Shown in pieces: positions 11,754-22,267 of a DNA stretch of 64,000 bases (position 1 is its first letter; every line of letters begins with the position of its first letter). This DNA comes from Ectobius pallidus (lineage: Eukaryota > Arthropoda > Insecta > Blattodea > Ectobiidae). The DNA lies in assembly GCA_964059195.1 (NCBI GenBank), contig CAXKWD010000004.1, positions 121,120,043 to 121,184,042 of the forward strand, read 5' to 3'. The notes under the pieces are model-generated. The model had not been told where the DNA came from. It worked only from the letters and a program-made list of their open reading frames with translations, and did no database searches. A program made the translations under genes and the position numbers.

Positions 11754-12667
11754 TATACATCTATAGCGTGGGCAGTAGCCATGAAAGGATTAAAAAGTAA
11801 TTGAAATTTCAGTATCAGTAATTTATTAATTATATCATCTATTCATTTTCATTTATAAGTTATTTTTAATTATATTAGTGTTAGTCCTAGGGTTTATATA
11901 AAAATTAACTAAATAATACTACTCTTTATAGTAAAACATGCAAACAAAAGGTTTACATATTTTATAACATTTTCACTGATAATTCCGTGCAGGCTTTCAT
12001 AATTCTTTCTGAATGTTATTTATGGATTGACATTGTCCCCATTCAAATTACTTATTTGTGTAATTATTCGACCTAGTCAACTTCAACAAAATTACAGTTT
12101 TCACCAGGGGTAATCACGTTCAGATTTAAAATTGCCTATATCAGCTTTGTTAAAGCTGTGTAATGACCAGAAAATTTTCCTAATTGATAATGGTGATGCA
12201 GCTGATTAGTTTTAATGGAGTGAAAAAAGGACCCAGAGATGCTGTCGGGAGACCCGGGCAGGTAGCGATTTATCATCAGTAGTGAATCAATTAAATTTTA
12301 TACTTTAATAAATGATAATTGAAATATCTGGAAATTTGATATTTTTCCAAACATTCTGTAAAATGTACCATAGTTCTCCTGTGACTGGTGTAAGGATGCC
12401 ACATTGGGTCCTTTGTTTATTGTAGTAATCAAAGAATTATCTTTTGTTTTGCCTTTTCATTAATTATTATTGCCAACGAAGATGCTACATTAATACAAAA
12501 TTTCATTTTTGTCTTAGTTTCCAGTTGTGATAATTACAAGGATAGCAGAAATTATACAAATTCATGGAAAACTAATAATATACCTCCTCCTTATAGTATT
12601 ATTCACAATTTGTCTTATATATTTAGGGGTTCATAATATTAGACTTTTAGAAGTGTTGTTACCAAGT

Positions 12668-12790
12668 GGAATGGCTCAGGTGCTAGCATCTGGGGCTTAC
12701 ATTCATGAGGTCCTGGGTTCAATCCTTGTGGCCAGGCAATTTAACTGGGTTTATTCATGGTTTCCCCAGTTGAAAAGTCACATGATATTT
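12668..12790 (+). mobile_element. tRNA-derived SINE fragment
   Basis: The A-box region ATGGCTCAGGTGCTAGCATC and B box GGGTTCAATCC are followed by GGCCAGGCAATTTAACTGGG and a TTTCCCCAGTTG stretch, a layout common to arthropod tRNA SINEs. No clear tail or target duplication was defined. Confidence 0.65.
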
Positions 12791-12846
12791 ACCTGTCATG
12801 ATTCATCGCCTTATTTCAACTAATAGTATCATCATTACAAAGAATT

Positions 12847-12863
12847 TATATATATATATATAT
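12847..12863. repeat. (TA)n microsatellite
   Basis: About eight TA units, in the intron before exon 5. Confidence 0.9.
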
Positions 12864-13124
12864 CAAAACGAACAAACCATTACACAGCGACAGTTACGAG
12901 AAATGAACGTCAATAGTTACATGGCCTACTGGTACACCCACAGATCCCAACATGCTACGTCTATGTGACACCTACAGTTAACATGTGTATAAATATAGCT
13001 GAATTTTTAAAAAGTGCTCCTTTCTAGTACTGTTGGTTAATTTGATCCCAATTTTGAAACATTTCACATTTTGTATCAATTATTTTTATAAATTCTTAAT
13101 ACAATATTGTCTTATGTGTTAAAG

Positions 13125-13414
13125 GGAGCAGTTTCCATCAGGGAATGCATCACAGACCCAGACCTTGCGTTCTCTCGAGGGATTTTAGAACCACTGAGTA
13201 GTCTGCGTCGCATTGGAAAAATTCCCAATGAAAACTGCATTATCCTGGTAGATGCCCTCTGCGAAGCTGAGTACCACCGACCAGACAATGGAGACACTCT
13301 TGCCTCATTTCTCATTCGCCATTCTCCTGACTTCCCACCCTGGTTGAAAATTGTAGCTACAGTTCGCTCCCAACTGTTGGAAATAACGAATCAACTCCCA
13401 TACCACAGGATTAG
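13125..13414 (+). CDS. rols: TANC/rols exon 5 of window (Walker B)
   Basis: The acceptor is TTAAAG ending at 13124, with a weak pyrimidine tract; the donor is GTAAGA at 13415. Phase is 0 in and 2 out. The protein contains ECITDPDLAFSRGILEPL and then a Walker B strand, CIILVDAL, whose Asp codon is at 13251-13253, followed by CEAEYHRPDNGDT. The end, PPWLKIVATVRSQL, matches the sensor-like strand of STAND ATPases. A second possible acceptor at 13127-13128 would break the reading phase, so 13125 was chosen. Confidence 0.94.
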
Positions 13415-14277
13415 GTAAGATTAATTCATTGTGTATTGTAATATTATTTTATGCTATTTTAAATCGTAAACATTGTTTAACAGAACTCTCTCCATCTATG
13501 TAAAGTTTCATTTTATAGGCCGAGCCTGTTAGGTTAAAAATTTATGCGCTAGCCTGTTAAACAGATTATACAGGATTTCACCAGATGTCACTATCATTCA
13601 CTTTTCTTTCATACAAATTAATAATTATAAATTTCCTTCATTTTAACCACTACAAGTACCATAATTCCTACTACTACTATTATCCAGTACCTATTACTCA
13701 TTTACAGTATTAATAACTATAATAAATAACTATTTCGGCAATAAAAATTTGCTCTATAAAGTAGATTGCTTTTGACAATACACAATCGTAAGCCAATACA
13801 ATATAATGATAACAATATCGCTCAAAACATTACGACCTACTTTTCTCCCCCATTCATTCAAAGTTGGCAATTCCATATAGAAGCGAAGGATTATTCCAGA
13901 TTAGTTCTTTATTTGTCTATTCTATAAGAGTATAACTTGAAGAGAGATATTATTATAATTTATATTCTCTACTGAGAAGCTACCGTATTTGTCTTCATAT
14001 GTCTTTTGTTCCAAACAAATTGTTGCCAACCAAAAGAGCTTGAATTCCGCTACATACGAAATTACCAAAAAGTATTTTGATTACTATTCTAAGCACAAGC
14101 AAACTGAAATTATTTTCCTTTTAAAATATACTGTGCAAAATAGCATACAACATAATACAATGTTAACCGTTATAAGAACTTAACAAGCTCACATGAATAA
14201 CAAAACTTGCTAGCACTCTTTTGTTAATTTTGTGCTTGCCTGTTAAGTTCTATGTAACGGTCTTACATACTGCTACA
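13415..14277. other. AT-rich intron, nothing recognised
   Basis: Only small chance ORFs; no convincing RNA, coding or terminal-repeat signal. Confidence 0.6.
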
Positions 14278-14279
14278 TA

Positions 14280-15211
14280 CTGTATAAACCCGAATACTAC
14301 TCACCCTCAAATAATACCCGCACCCAAATTTTTCAAAAGGAAATTTGAAAAAAAAAATCTATAGACCCATATATAAAATTATTTTGCCAGTTTTATTCTT
14401 AATTAAACATAAAAGAATTAAATATGGTAGGCTAAAATATTGAGCATGGTAACACTCAGCTGAAATCTTGCAATCTTATACATTCAGCGTAACATTTTCA
14501 ACAACAACACACTCAATTTGTCAATTCAGCTGTTCAGCGGGAATCCACACGCGATGAAGTGCGTCCGACTCAAGGTCAAAGTCGTATGGAAATTCACCGA
14601 ACTTTACTGAACTTTCCCTGATTTAGTGGTTCTGCTTGGTACTGCACTGTATGCTCGGCATCTCTACGCATAAAGCTTTGTTTCACCACCATTCATCTGG
14701 CGGACTATGTGCGTAAGAAAGCATCTTCATTGTCTCATTTTCCTTTCATTCCAGATTCGCTACTATTGTACTATGCCAGCGTTTCTCAACCTATGGTCCG
14801 TGGACCACTGGTGGTCCACGAAGATGGCACAGATGGTCCGCAGACATAATTAAAAAATATCATAAAGCAAGTGGAAAGTAAAGAAGTAAAATTTTTTCAC
14901 ATATTTCTTTATAGTGACCTTTAATTAAAACCCAAATATTAAGAATATAGGCCTTCTTTTAAAAATGGGATGTAAAATTAGGGGTCCGTAAATTTTTTTA
15001 GATATTTTTAGAGGTCCTCGGGTTCAAAAAGGTTGAGAAACACTATACTATGCTGTGAGGCTACTACAAAGAATCTTGTTATTTTGAGCCAATATGGTAT
15101 AAAATGTTGAAATTCAGATGAGAGAAGTCCAGTATTCAAATAATACCCGCACCACCGTTTTTCATAAGCATTCTTGAAAAAAATATGCGGGTAGTATTCG
15201 AGTATATACGG
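14280..15211 (+). mobile_element. TA-flanked inverted-repeat element interrupted by a hAT MITE
   Basis: The outer ends are inverse copies sharing CGAATACTAC, with ATACCCGCAC-type repeats just inside, flanked by TA (14278-14279 and 15212-15213). The inner left part (about 14520-14760) matches the element at 11249: the AAGGTCAAAGTCG, GTACTGCACTG and AGAAAGCATCTTCATTGTCTC blocks are shared. A second element at 14777-15045 splits it. The two relatives therefore have homologous bodies but different termini. Confidence 0.7.
14777..15045. mobile_element. hAT MITE, 269 bp, with 8-bp target duplication
   Basis: The ends are CAGCGTTTCTCAACCTATGG and an inverse copy ending GGTTGAGAAACACTA. A perfect 8-bp duplication TACTATGC flanks it (14769-14776, 15046-15053), diagnostic of hAT transposition. 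GGTCCGTGGACCACTGGTGG near the left end is a subterminal palindrome. It is inserted in the older element at 14280. Confidence 0.9.
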
Positions 15212-15694
15212 TATATACATTTTTAGGTACAGTAACTAGAGAATGAAGTGAACACAAAACTGGCAGGAAACTGAAATAGTCCAGAAATGTTGTAACCACT
15301 TGCTCAAGACTGCGAACATGTCAGCGTCACACCAACGAATTACTTGGAGGAACAAAGGAGATGTGAAAAGATGATTGGCTGCTGACAAGGTCAAACACCA
15401 TTGCTATGACAACATTTTTCCTCAAACTACCTACATCTATCAGTCTGCCTACCGTTGAGATGGCTGAATTGTTAAAAGATAACAGATAATGAAGCCGGGA
15501 CTTAAATTTCTTAAAATACTTCTACCTTTGTAGGAAATGTATCGGAATTTATTATTACATTTTTACTTATGAAACAAGTGATTTATTTAATGTACTGTCC
15601 TTGTTACTATAAGTAGAGCCCTGTATAAGTACCGGTATTTAAAGTTTTATTGAGTGTTTTACAGTTGTTTGCTACATGAATAATTTTTTTTCAG

Positions 15695-15947
15695 CCTTGA
15701 TAAAGTGAGCATGAATGAAAACCTGCAGAAAGATCTTCTGGACTACATTAACTTCCGTCTGAACAACAGTCCAAGCATTCAGAGCAATGTAGCATCAACT
15801 TCAGGGAAGCTAGATGGTGGATCAAGTTCTCAATTCCGCTTCTCCCAGCATCTGCTTAGCCTTAGTTGTGGTTCCTTCCTCTTTGCCAAACTCACTCTTG
15901 ACTTGCTGGAAAGAGGACATCTGGTAGCTAAATCTTCCAGTTACAAG
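15695..15947 (+). CDS. rols: TANC/rols exon 6 of window (post-NTPase helices)
   Basis: A long T tract and TCAG end at 15694; the donor is GTAATA at 15948. Phase is 2 in and 0 out. It encodes NENLQKDLLDYINFRLNNSP, a polar SerGly-rich loop (STSGKLDGGSSS), then LLSLSCGSFLFAKLTLDLLE, the helical region that follows the NTPase core and resembles the winged-helix part of STAND proteins. The order and spacing agree with TANC1/2. Confidence 0.93.
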
Positions 15948-16220
15948 GTAATATTCCTATTTCACAAGACTACCGGTATTTCTATCTTGAAAGGAACCTC
16001 CAGAAATCTGTGTTTTCTTCAAGAAGCCCTGTACAAACTTGTTTGAATACAGCTAAACTGAAATCAGGCAAATTCTTTTTAACATTCTCACCACTACAGA
16101 TGTATCAATTCGTCATGACAAAAAATTGTACAAAAGCAGAGATTTAGGATTAATAGAGTAATGCTTTACATAAAATTTGAGGATTTTTAATGTTTTGGGA
16201 ATATTATAGGAGAAAAATTC

Positions 16221-16293
16221 CTCCGACACTGGGACTTGAACCCAGGACCTTTGGCTATTCGCGCCAATGCTCTACCAACTGAGCTAGGCCGGA
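16221..16293 (-). tRNA. tRNA-like head (anticodon-position GAA), minus arm
   Basis: Inverse copy of the cloverleaf at 16350-16422. It lies in a retroposon, and position 33 of the loop is C instead of the invariant T, so it is a tRNA-like pseudogene, not a working tRNA-Phe. Confidence 0.5.
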
Positions 16294-16349
16294 GTTCAAT
16301 TCACAGCGCCGGAAGGAACCTCTCTCCTTCCGGCGCTGTGAAATTGAAC

Positions 16350-16422
16350 TCCGGCCTAGCTCAGTTGGTAGAGCATTGGCGCGAATAGCCAAAGGTCCTG
16401 GGTTCAAGTCCCAGTGTCGGAG
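16350..16422 (+). tRNA. tRNA-like head (anticodon-position GAA), plus arm
   Basis: A full 73-base cloverleaf can be drawn: acceptor TCCGGCC with TGTCGGA (one G-T and one mismatch), D arm GCTC/GAGC, anticodon stem TTGGC/GCCAA with loop GCGAATA, variable AGGTC, and T arm CTGGG/CCCAG with loop TTCAAGT. The A and B boxes look intact, so Pol III transcription is plausible. Bases 32-33 are GC where real tRNAs have a pyrimidine and T. It is the promoter head of a SINE-like element. Confidence 0.5.
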
Positions 16423-16661
16423 GAATTTTTCTCCTATAATATTCTCATGTAATGTCCAACAGAGACAATAATCTGTGGTTCATGAAAGCTTATATATCTT
16501 TTAATGTTTTGTTATGATTGTCATTCATGGATAGGCCTACCAGCTATTCTACTGAAATATTCCTCAATTCCCCATTGGTGATTTAATTTGACTGCTTATA
16601 TTTATACAAAAAATTAGCTTTGAAAGGGTTTATGCAAAGTGAAAGTTGTAATAGAATAATA

Positions 16662-17457
16662 CAGCAAACTCTTGTTAACCAAGCTAATTACCTGATAAAC
16701 CAGCACAGATAATTCTAAGCCTTTTCCAGCAATATTTCCAAAACAATAACTAGAATCTATTGAATAGTTTAACAAACGCCCACTATTAACTAATAAAAAC
16801 TTGCCTGTTAAGCCTATTCCTTTACTCATGAATGCATAATTTGAATGTTACACTTGAAATTTCATACCAAGAAATAGAAAATATAATTACATGGATATTC
16901 ACTACAACAGAAACTACCTGCTAAATAATACCTTTTCTGCATTATAAAATTCTATTCTATCAAGGCATGTCAATCTTTACTTTATGGAACAAATGTATCT
17001 TTGCTATCCTTGATGCATTCAGATATCCTTAAATCACCATGGATACTTCAAACATAAATTATCATGATTGAAATCATAATCCCTTTGCTCCATATAGGCT
17101 AAAGGAGTATAACGTAGTATGTTGTGACATGATAAGTCAAATGGGCTTTTTTAATTAAGTCATCTTCCTCACCTTTTCATCTCCATTCTCTTCAGTCATT
17201 CCATGTGCTGAAATCTCATTATCAGTCAACAAGGAAGCTCGGTTCACAACTATCTAAATTCAGTCTTCTGCATAATAGCGATCTCATTCTGACTCTTTCT
17301 TCCCTATATTCCCTGCAAGGTTCAACTGTTTGGGAAATAAGATATGCTCAGAACATTGTTACATGGCACTGGACAGGTCCGATATTTACGAGAATGTAAG
17401 CTTAAAAAATAAAATAAAAGTAAAAAAAAAATTGTGCGATTAATCAAGAGTTTCCTG
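16662..17457. mobile_element. Tigger-like MITE, TIR family CAGCAAACTCT
   Basis: The left end CAGCAAACTCTTGTTAACCA and inverted right end CAGGAAACTCTTGATTAATC are flanked by TA at 16660-16661 and 17458-17459. The interior has no transposase. The terminal motif is shared with the elements at 17569 and about 39886-44600. Confidence 0.6.
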
Positions 17458-17568
17458 TACATATATATTTTGTTGTTGCTAAAATACAACAGAATTATCA
17501 TGTTAGGAAAAGCAAGAGATATGTTCATTACTCACATGTTCCCAAGGATGTGTGTTTAAATGTAGGTA

Positions 17569-18075
17569 CAGGAAACACCCAATTATCCATGTTAATTGCG
17601 ATCATCATATGCACAAGTGATTGAAAAACAAGGATAATCTGACAGTTAGAATTACTATTCTAGCTTAAGGTAACACATGGGCTACGCATATAAATAATGT
17701 AATGTGGTTTTATTAGGTTTTAAATGCTACTAAATGTAATAACGCTATTTATTCAGGAAATATCATTAACAAAAACTGAGTGTAAGATTTTTAATTTTAT
17801 GCACTTTATTTCAAATTTCTCTAACTTTGTCGCCATATTGTGCTTAGAGAATGTTATTTGGTTTCTCTGGAAGCCATGTAACATTCTCTGTGCACGATAT
17901 AACAAAATTAAGTGCACGTAATTCAAATTCTAACGAAATAAAGTGTAGGAAATTCAAAATCTCACATCCAGTTATATCCATATTCCTCTTCCAAAGGGTT
18001 AAAAAGGGAGGAATAACCTTGCACAGTCATTCCATAAACTGGATAATCCATCCACGGAGAATCGGGAGTTTGCTG
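17569..18075. mobile_element. Tigger-like MITE, 507 bp, same TIR family
   Basis: The left end is CAGGAAACACCCAATTATCC and the inverted right end CAGCAAACTCCCGATTCTCC, with TA on both sides (17567-17568, 18076-18077). The interior has repeated A/T-rich blocks (TTTCAAATTT, GGAAATTCAAAATCTCAC), the second also present near the right end of the larger relative at 44 kb. It ends 66 bp before exon 7, close to the splice acceptor. Confidence 0.7.
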
Positions 18076-18141
18076 TACTTGTATGTTTAATATTATTACT
18101 GGTATTAACATCATTACAGGATGATCATTTTCTTGTTTCAG

Positions 18142-18348
18142 GTTCTACCCGTATCTCTCGCTCAAATCTTTCTCCTGCATTTCAACCTTAGATTTCCAAC
18201 GTTGCGATCATTTGAAAAGGTGGCACCGATTCTCAGCGTGTGTCTAGCAGCACTCTATCCTCTTACACTTCTAGAAATCTACTATTCCATTAACTCCCTC
18301 TTCACTGATGAGTTCCTGGCTTGGGACGAATTCCTTCAAAGATTCAAG
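18142..18348 (+). CDS. rols: TANC/rols exon 7 of window
   Basis: The acceptor is TTGTTTCAG ending at 18141 and the donor is GTAATA at 18349. The 207-base exon is phase 0 at both ends. The 69 codons begin VLPVSLAQIFLLHFNLRFPT and continue with FEKVAPILSVCLAALYPLTL and a Trp-containing end, FLAWDEFLQRFK. This all-helical segment lies between the NTPase and ankyrin parts. It has no catalytic motif of its own. Confidence 0.93.
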
Positions 18349-19200
18349 GTAATATCATTATTATTAAATACAATGAGGAGTTGAAATTAAAAACATCACC
18401 AATCAGAATGGATATTCCCTTAATTAAGAGACAAATAATTTCCTATAGACTATATTAGCAGGCAGTAAGGTTCTCAACTATGGAAATAGATTAAATAATA
18501 CAGTGCAAACCATTTTTGAGGAAGCCTCTCGCCAGTGCAAGAGATTTTCAGGACTATTATTGTCCAGCAAGTGCCAAAATTCAATAATGTCACAGTGATT
18601 TGAACCCGGGAGTTCAGGCATTTATTTTGGTTAAAACAGGAGGCAAAAAGGCACTTAAAATACCGAAGGCAGTAATAAAATTATTAAAGGCATTTATTAA
18701 AGGTCAAAACAGAGTGTAATCTCACTCTTTATTAATGAATATCTATTCATTATTAATGAGTATCTATGATACTTAATAATTTAATTATCACATGGAATAC
18801 TTTCTTTTACTATTCTTGATTACAAGCAGCAAGAAGGTGCTTTTTCAAGGTGTCATCTGTCCTATTAAGCTTTTTAAGAACTTAATTGAATCGTTTGAGG
18901 AGGTAAGCTTTTGACTGCTTCAAGATAAATAAATGTATTTGTAGGGATCAAGATCCTCAGTAAAAAATTTTGTGACATGAATGTGTCATTTCATTATTTG
19001 TTTAACATTTTTTTCACTTTCATACTTTGAAATTCTTTGTGTTTTTAAACTGTGTAATCACAGGAAAAAAAGCCATAATGATCCAAAACAGACAAAAAAG
19101 GCTTTAAACTTTAAAGCAGGCAATAGAAGCCAAAATAGGACAAAAGAAAAGAAAAAGACAAAATAATAACTGGCCCTATCATCCTTAAATGTATGGAAAC
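18349..19200. other. AT-rich intron, nothing recognised
   Basis: No supported feature. A TTTGAACCCGGGAG motif near 18598 resembles a reversed B box but lacks a matching A box. Confidence 0.6.
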
Positions 19201-19216
19201 ATATTTATCTCCAAAT

Positions 19217-19345
19217 TGCTCCCTGTGCAACTCAAACCAAGAAATGGATTCGGAACATCTAAAAACCTGTACTTCAGTAGCTGACCATAACAATATCTTT
19301 GAAAAATATTGGAGGTCAAGAGGTCAAATGACTGACATTAGAAAA
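19217..19345 (+). pseudogene. LINE C-terminal zinc-knuckle fragment
   Basis: In one frame: CSLCNSNQEMDSEHLKTC, then ADHNNIFEKYWRSRGQM. The CxxC...HLxxC arrangement is the terminal domain of many arthropod LINE ORF2 proteins. The RT upstream is missing. Confidence 0.7.
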
Positions 19346-20754
19346 CAACAACAATATATTTAGCTCTATATAACTGTTATTGCCTAACTTCCGGACCCTA
19401 GTGATGATAAATTTATGATCGTTGGAGCATTTATTGCTTACGATAGCACTTATTGCTCTGCAATCATCACTGTTTTAAATATTTCCCTGTTGCAGACTTG
19501 CTGTGTACAGACATAATGTTTAATTTCTTTGATCAGCACTGAATAGAAGTTAAAGAATCAATTCAAATGGTGAAATTTTATCTTAAGAAATGCAATTACA
19601 AAAAGTGCTCTTGAAGATTTATGCACTAACTTCCTGACACAACACTTACTTCAAAACTTTCTGTTTCAAAATTATTTGAAAAATGGCATACATCAGAATC
19701 AGTATGTGACAAACTGAGGGAATATAAAAAGAATGAATGGCCTAGTTCTCAACATTTCGCACAAACAAAAATCAGTCTACATTATAACAGAAGCTAGTTA
19801 GCTTTATGAATATTCTGCATGAGCCATTTAAGGTTAACCTTCAAGCTAGCCTTTGGTGCTGATAACATTTGGTTGAAAAATTATTCATGGTAATGAATTT
19901 TGCATATTAAAGTATTGAGGTTAGAGGAAATTTTGTCCGATGAAGGCATTAAAACTGGGTTTTGAGTTCAGCGTGTTTATGCTGAGAGCACCTGGCTGTG
20001 ATTGGCTAAACAAGATTATATATTACATGAGAATATTATAGGAGAAAAATTCCTCCGACACTGGGACTTGAACCCAGGACCTTTGGCTATTCGCGTCAAT
20101 GCTCTACCAGGTCCTGGTATTCTCATGTAATGTCCAACAGAGACAATAATCTGTGGTTCATGAAAGCTTATACAGTGAAATCTCCGTACAACGATTACCG
20201 ATATAACGATAATACTCTTTATAACGTTAAAATATTTTGGTCCCGGCATACTTTCCATTAAAATAATGTAAAATTCCCCTCGGTTTTACGATACTCTTAA
20301 TAACGATAAACCTCCCCACTACGATTACATTTAGAATCCCCGTAAATACATTTTCCTCGGTACAACGATAAAAATAGATCGTGAAAGTCCAAATCATGAA
20401 CTCCCCCGCCTCGTTTTAAGGGTGGAATCGCCTTCCTTGACCTTGATCGTGCTTCACCCTCGCTCAAGTGCACAATGGAGTAAACCAGTTGCCTGGTCGC
20501 CAGTCAGTGCCTGCACTGCACGGCAAGTTTGTTTGGTGGTGTTCGCGTATTGTTGTGCTTCTCTGTCAGCATGGCTTCTCGCAAACAAATTAGTATGCAG
20601 CAGAAATTAGCTGTAATTAAAGACATTGACGCAGGCATGAAACAAACTGCAACATCGAAAAAGTACGGGCTTTCGGAATCTACGGTGTCGACTTTCTTAA
20701 AGAAAAGGAATGAGATCGAGGAAAAACTCAATTCAAATGCCGTGGATCCTACTA

Positions 20755-21641
20755 CAGTGCCTTTTTTTTTTACTCGTGGCCGGGCGGTCGGCTGGAAGTA
20801 GCTGCGAGCGCACAGTGCTTCTCACCGTTCCTGGCTCCCGCCTTTCTCCCCGTCAGTGCACACACACAGCACACCAAACACCAATTTTCTGGTCATGCAA
20901 TGGCATTTCGTGTACAATATCGGGTTTTTCTGCACTCCAGTATCTGTTGTTTTGTGTCGATGCATGACCATGTAAATGAATCCATGCTTCGTCTGTGAAA
21001 AAAAATAACTTTGGGTCCATAGAGCCATCATTAACTTTAGCAAACACCCAATTGCAGAAATTTACTCTACTCACAGTATCACGTGGTTGCAGTTTCTGAA
21101 CTATGGTTATCTTGTATGGTTTTAATTTCATAAGTTTAGTGGCTTTCCAAGCCGAGAATTGTGAAAACCCCGTTTCCTGTGATAACCTACTCAGAGATTT
21201 TCTTGGGCTACGTTCTAACTTCTGTCCTATCTCATCGAGTTTTCTCTCTGTAAGCACACGGCGAATTTTTATTATTTTTATTTCTTATCAAGAACAGAAC
21301 CCGTTTCTCTGAATCTGTCTACAAGTTTACGAACTGTCTCTCTGTGAGGCACAGGAATACCAGGGAATCTGTCTGCAAATAGCCGTGTCACTTCTCTACA
21401 GAACTCTGTTTGCACATAGGAATCATACATGAATATGCGGTGTGCTAAAGTATACACACTTCTTGGCATTATAACAGAACTATCACAATTTAACCACAAA
21501 GAAGAAAAAAGAACCTCCGCTAGCAACAACCGCACATGCACTGACGGGGAGAAAGGCGGGAGCCAGGAACGGTGAGAAGCACTGTGCGCTCGCAGCTACT
21601 TCCAGCCGACCGCCCGGCCACGAGTAAAAAAAAAGGCACTG
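20755..21641 (-). mobile_element. Tc1/mariner-type element with ~105-bp inverted repeats
   Basis: Inverted repeats at 20755-20860 and 21537-21641 are nearly perfect and start CAGTGCC followed by a homopolymer T run. TA flanks both sides (20753-20754, 21642-21643). It is inserted in the Tigger transposase frame. High arm identity means it is young relative to its host. The internal ORF is on the minus strand and incomplete. Confidence 0.9.
20853..21469 (-). pseudogene. Tc1/mariner transposase, N-terminal half
   Basis: The reading frame starts PRSVYTLAHRIFMYDSYVQT with a helix-turn-helix (VPHRETVRKLVDRFRETGSV), shifts near 21285, then continues LTERKLDEIGQKLERSPRKS and FTDEAWIHLHGHASTQNN, which contains the first catalytic Asp. 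It runs into the inverted repeat after IGVWCAV, so the second and third acidic residues are absent. A shift plus a C-terminal deletion make it non-autonomous. Confidence 0.88.
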
Positions 21642-22267
21642 TAGAAAACGAAAGAAAACGGCAACATTTATTGACTTGGATGCTGCAACCTTGGAATGCT
21701 TCAATGAAAAAAGAACTTTAAACATTCCAATAAATGGACCGTTGATTTGTAGTCAAGCTAAGAAGTTTGCTACCATGCTTGGTGTGGAGGACTTCAAGGC
21801 TAGCAATGGGTGGCTTGTCCGCTTTAGAGACCGCCATGGCATAACTTTTAAGTTAATTCAATGGGAAGAGAAATCTGCACCAACAAATGACGCAAATCTC
21901 TGGTGCAGTAATGAAATGAAAAAAAATTACTGAGAAATATTTGCCAGAAGATATTTATAATGCTGACGAGACTGGGATGTTTTACCAGCTTCTTCCTGAA
22001 AAGACAATGTGTTTGCTCATAAGTTAGTGTAATAATTTAAGGGTGGAGTGAATACAGTACAGTATAGCAGTTCTTGTGTAAAAATTCTTTATTTCCTTAA
22101 ATACTTAAAGCATTTCAATTATTGAAGTTGTTTCCTACATATACTACCAATATTTGAACATTTTTTGTAAATTCTCGATATAACAATATCTCTCTCTACA
22201 ACAATATTTTTTTCTGGTCCCTGCGAAATCGTTGTATCGAGATTTCACTGTATATATCTATCAAGAT

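Larger units (their letters stand above)
16198..16498 (+). mobile_element. Head-to-head tRNA-derived retroposon, family A copy 1
   Basis: Two inverted arms of about 119 bp (16199-16317 and 16325-16444) are separated by a 7-base loop, with one single-base difference seen. Each arm carries a 73-base tRNA-like cloverleaf (minus 16221-16293, plus 16350-16422). The plus arm continues into a unique tail ending GAAAGCTTATATATC. A 13-bp direct repeat TTTTAATGTTTTG flanks the unit at 16185-16197 and 16499-16511, as expected for LINE-type target-primed insertion rather than a MITE. A single transcript would fold into one long hairpin. Confidence 0.8.
20571..22015 (+). pseudogene. Tigger transposase remnant (CENP-B-like)
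   Basis: The ATG at 20571 starts ASRKQISMQQKLAVIKDIDA, a psq-type helix-turn-helix. The frame is cut at about 20752 by the mariner insertion and resumes after 21643 with the second DNA-binding domain (ICSQAKKFATMLGVEDFKAS, GWLVRFRDRHGI). A shift near 21930 precedes YLPEDIYNADETGMFYQLLP, which carries the first DDE aspartate. Everything after PEKTM is deleted. Such proteins cut and paste at TA; this one cannot be active. Confidence 0.88.
20173..22250 (+). mobile_element. Tigger/pogo-type DNA transposon, internally deleted
   Basis: The ends CAGTGAAATCTCCGTACAAC and, inverted, CAGTGAAATCTCGATACAAC are flanked by TA. Subterminal TATAACGATA-type repeats occur inside both ends. It encodes a broken CENP-B/jerky-like transposase and contains a complete mariner insertion. 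Without the insertion it is about 1.2 kb, half the length of autonomous Tiggers, because most of the DDE domain is gone. Confidence 0.9.
20023..22261 (+). mobile_element. Head-to-head tRNA-derived retroposon, family A copy 2, split by Tigger
   Basis: The left arm (20027-20110) matches copy 1 almost exactly. The interior is collapsed between CTCTACCA and GGTCCTGG, removing most of both tRNA arms. The unique tail (GTAATGTCCAACAGAGACAA to GAAAGCTTATA) matches copy 1. The tail is interrupted at a TA by the Tigger element 20173-22250 and resumes after it. A 12-bp direct repeat CAAGATTATATA flanks the whole unit (20011-20022, 22262-22273). Without Tigger the unit is about 160 bp. Confidence 0.75.

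Noticed and set aside
16221..16422. Two functional tRNA-Phe genes in inverted orientation
   Set aside because: Loop position 33 is C rather than the invariant T, the acceptor has a mismatch, and the pair lies in a repeated element with flanking duplications and a second damaged copy at 20 kb.
18590..18625. SINE B box near a Cys/Gly-rich motif
   Set aside because: Only a single reversed B-box-like stretch, no A box at the right distance.
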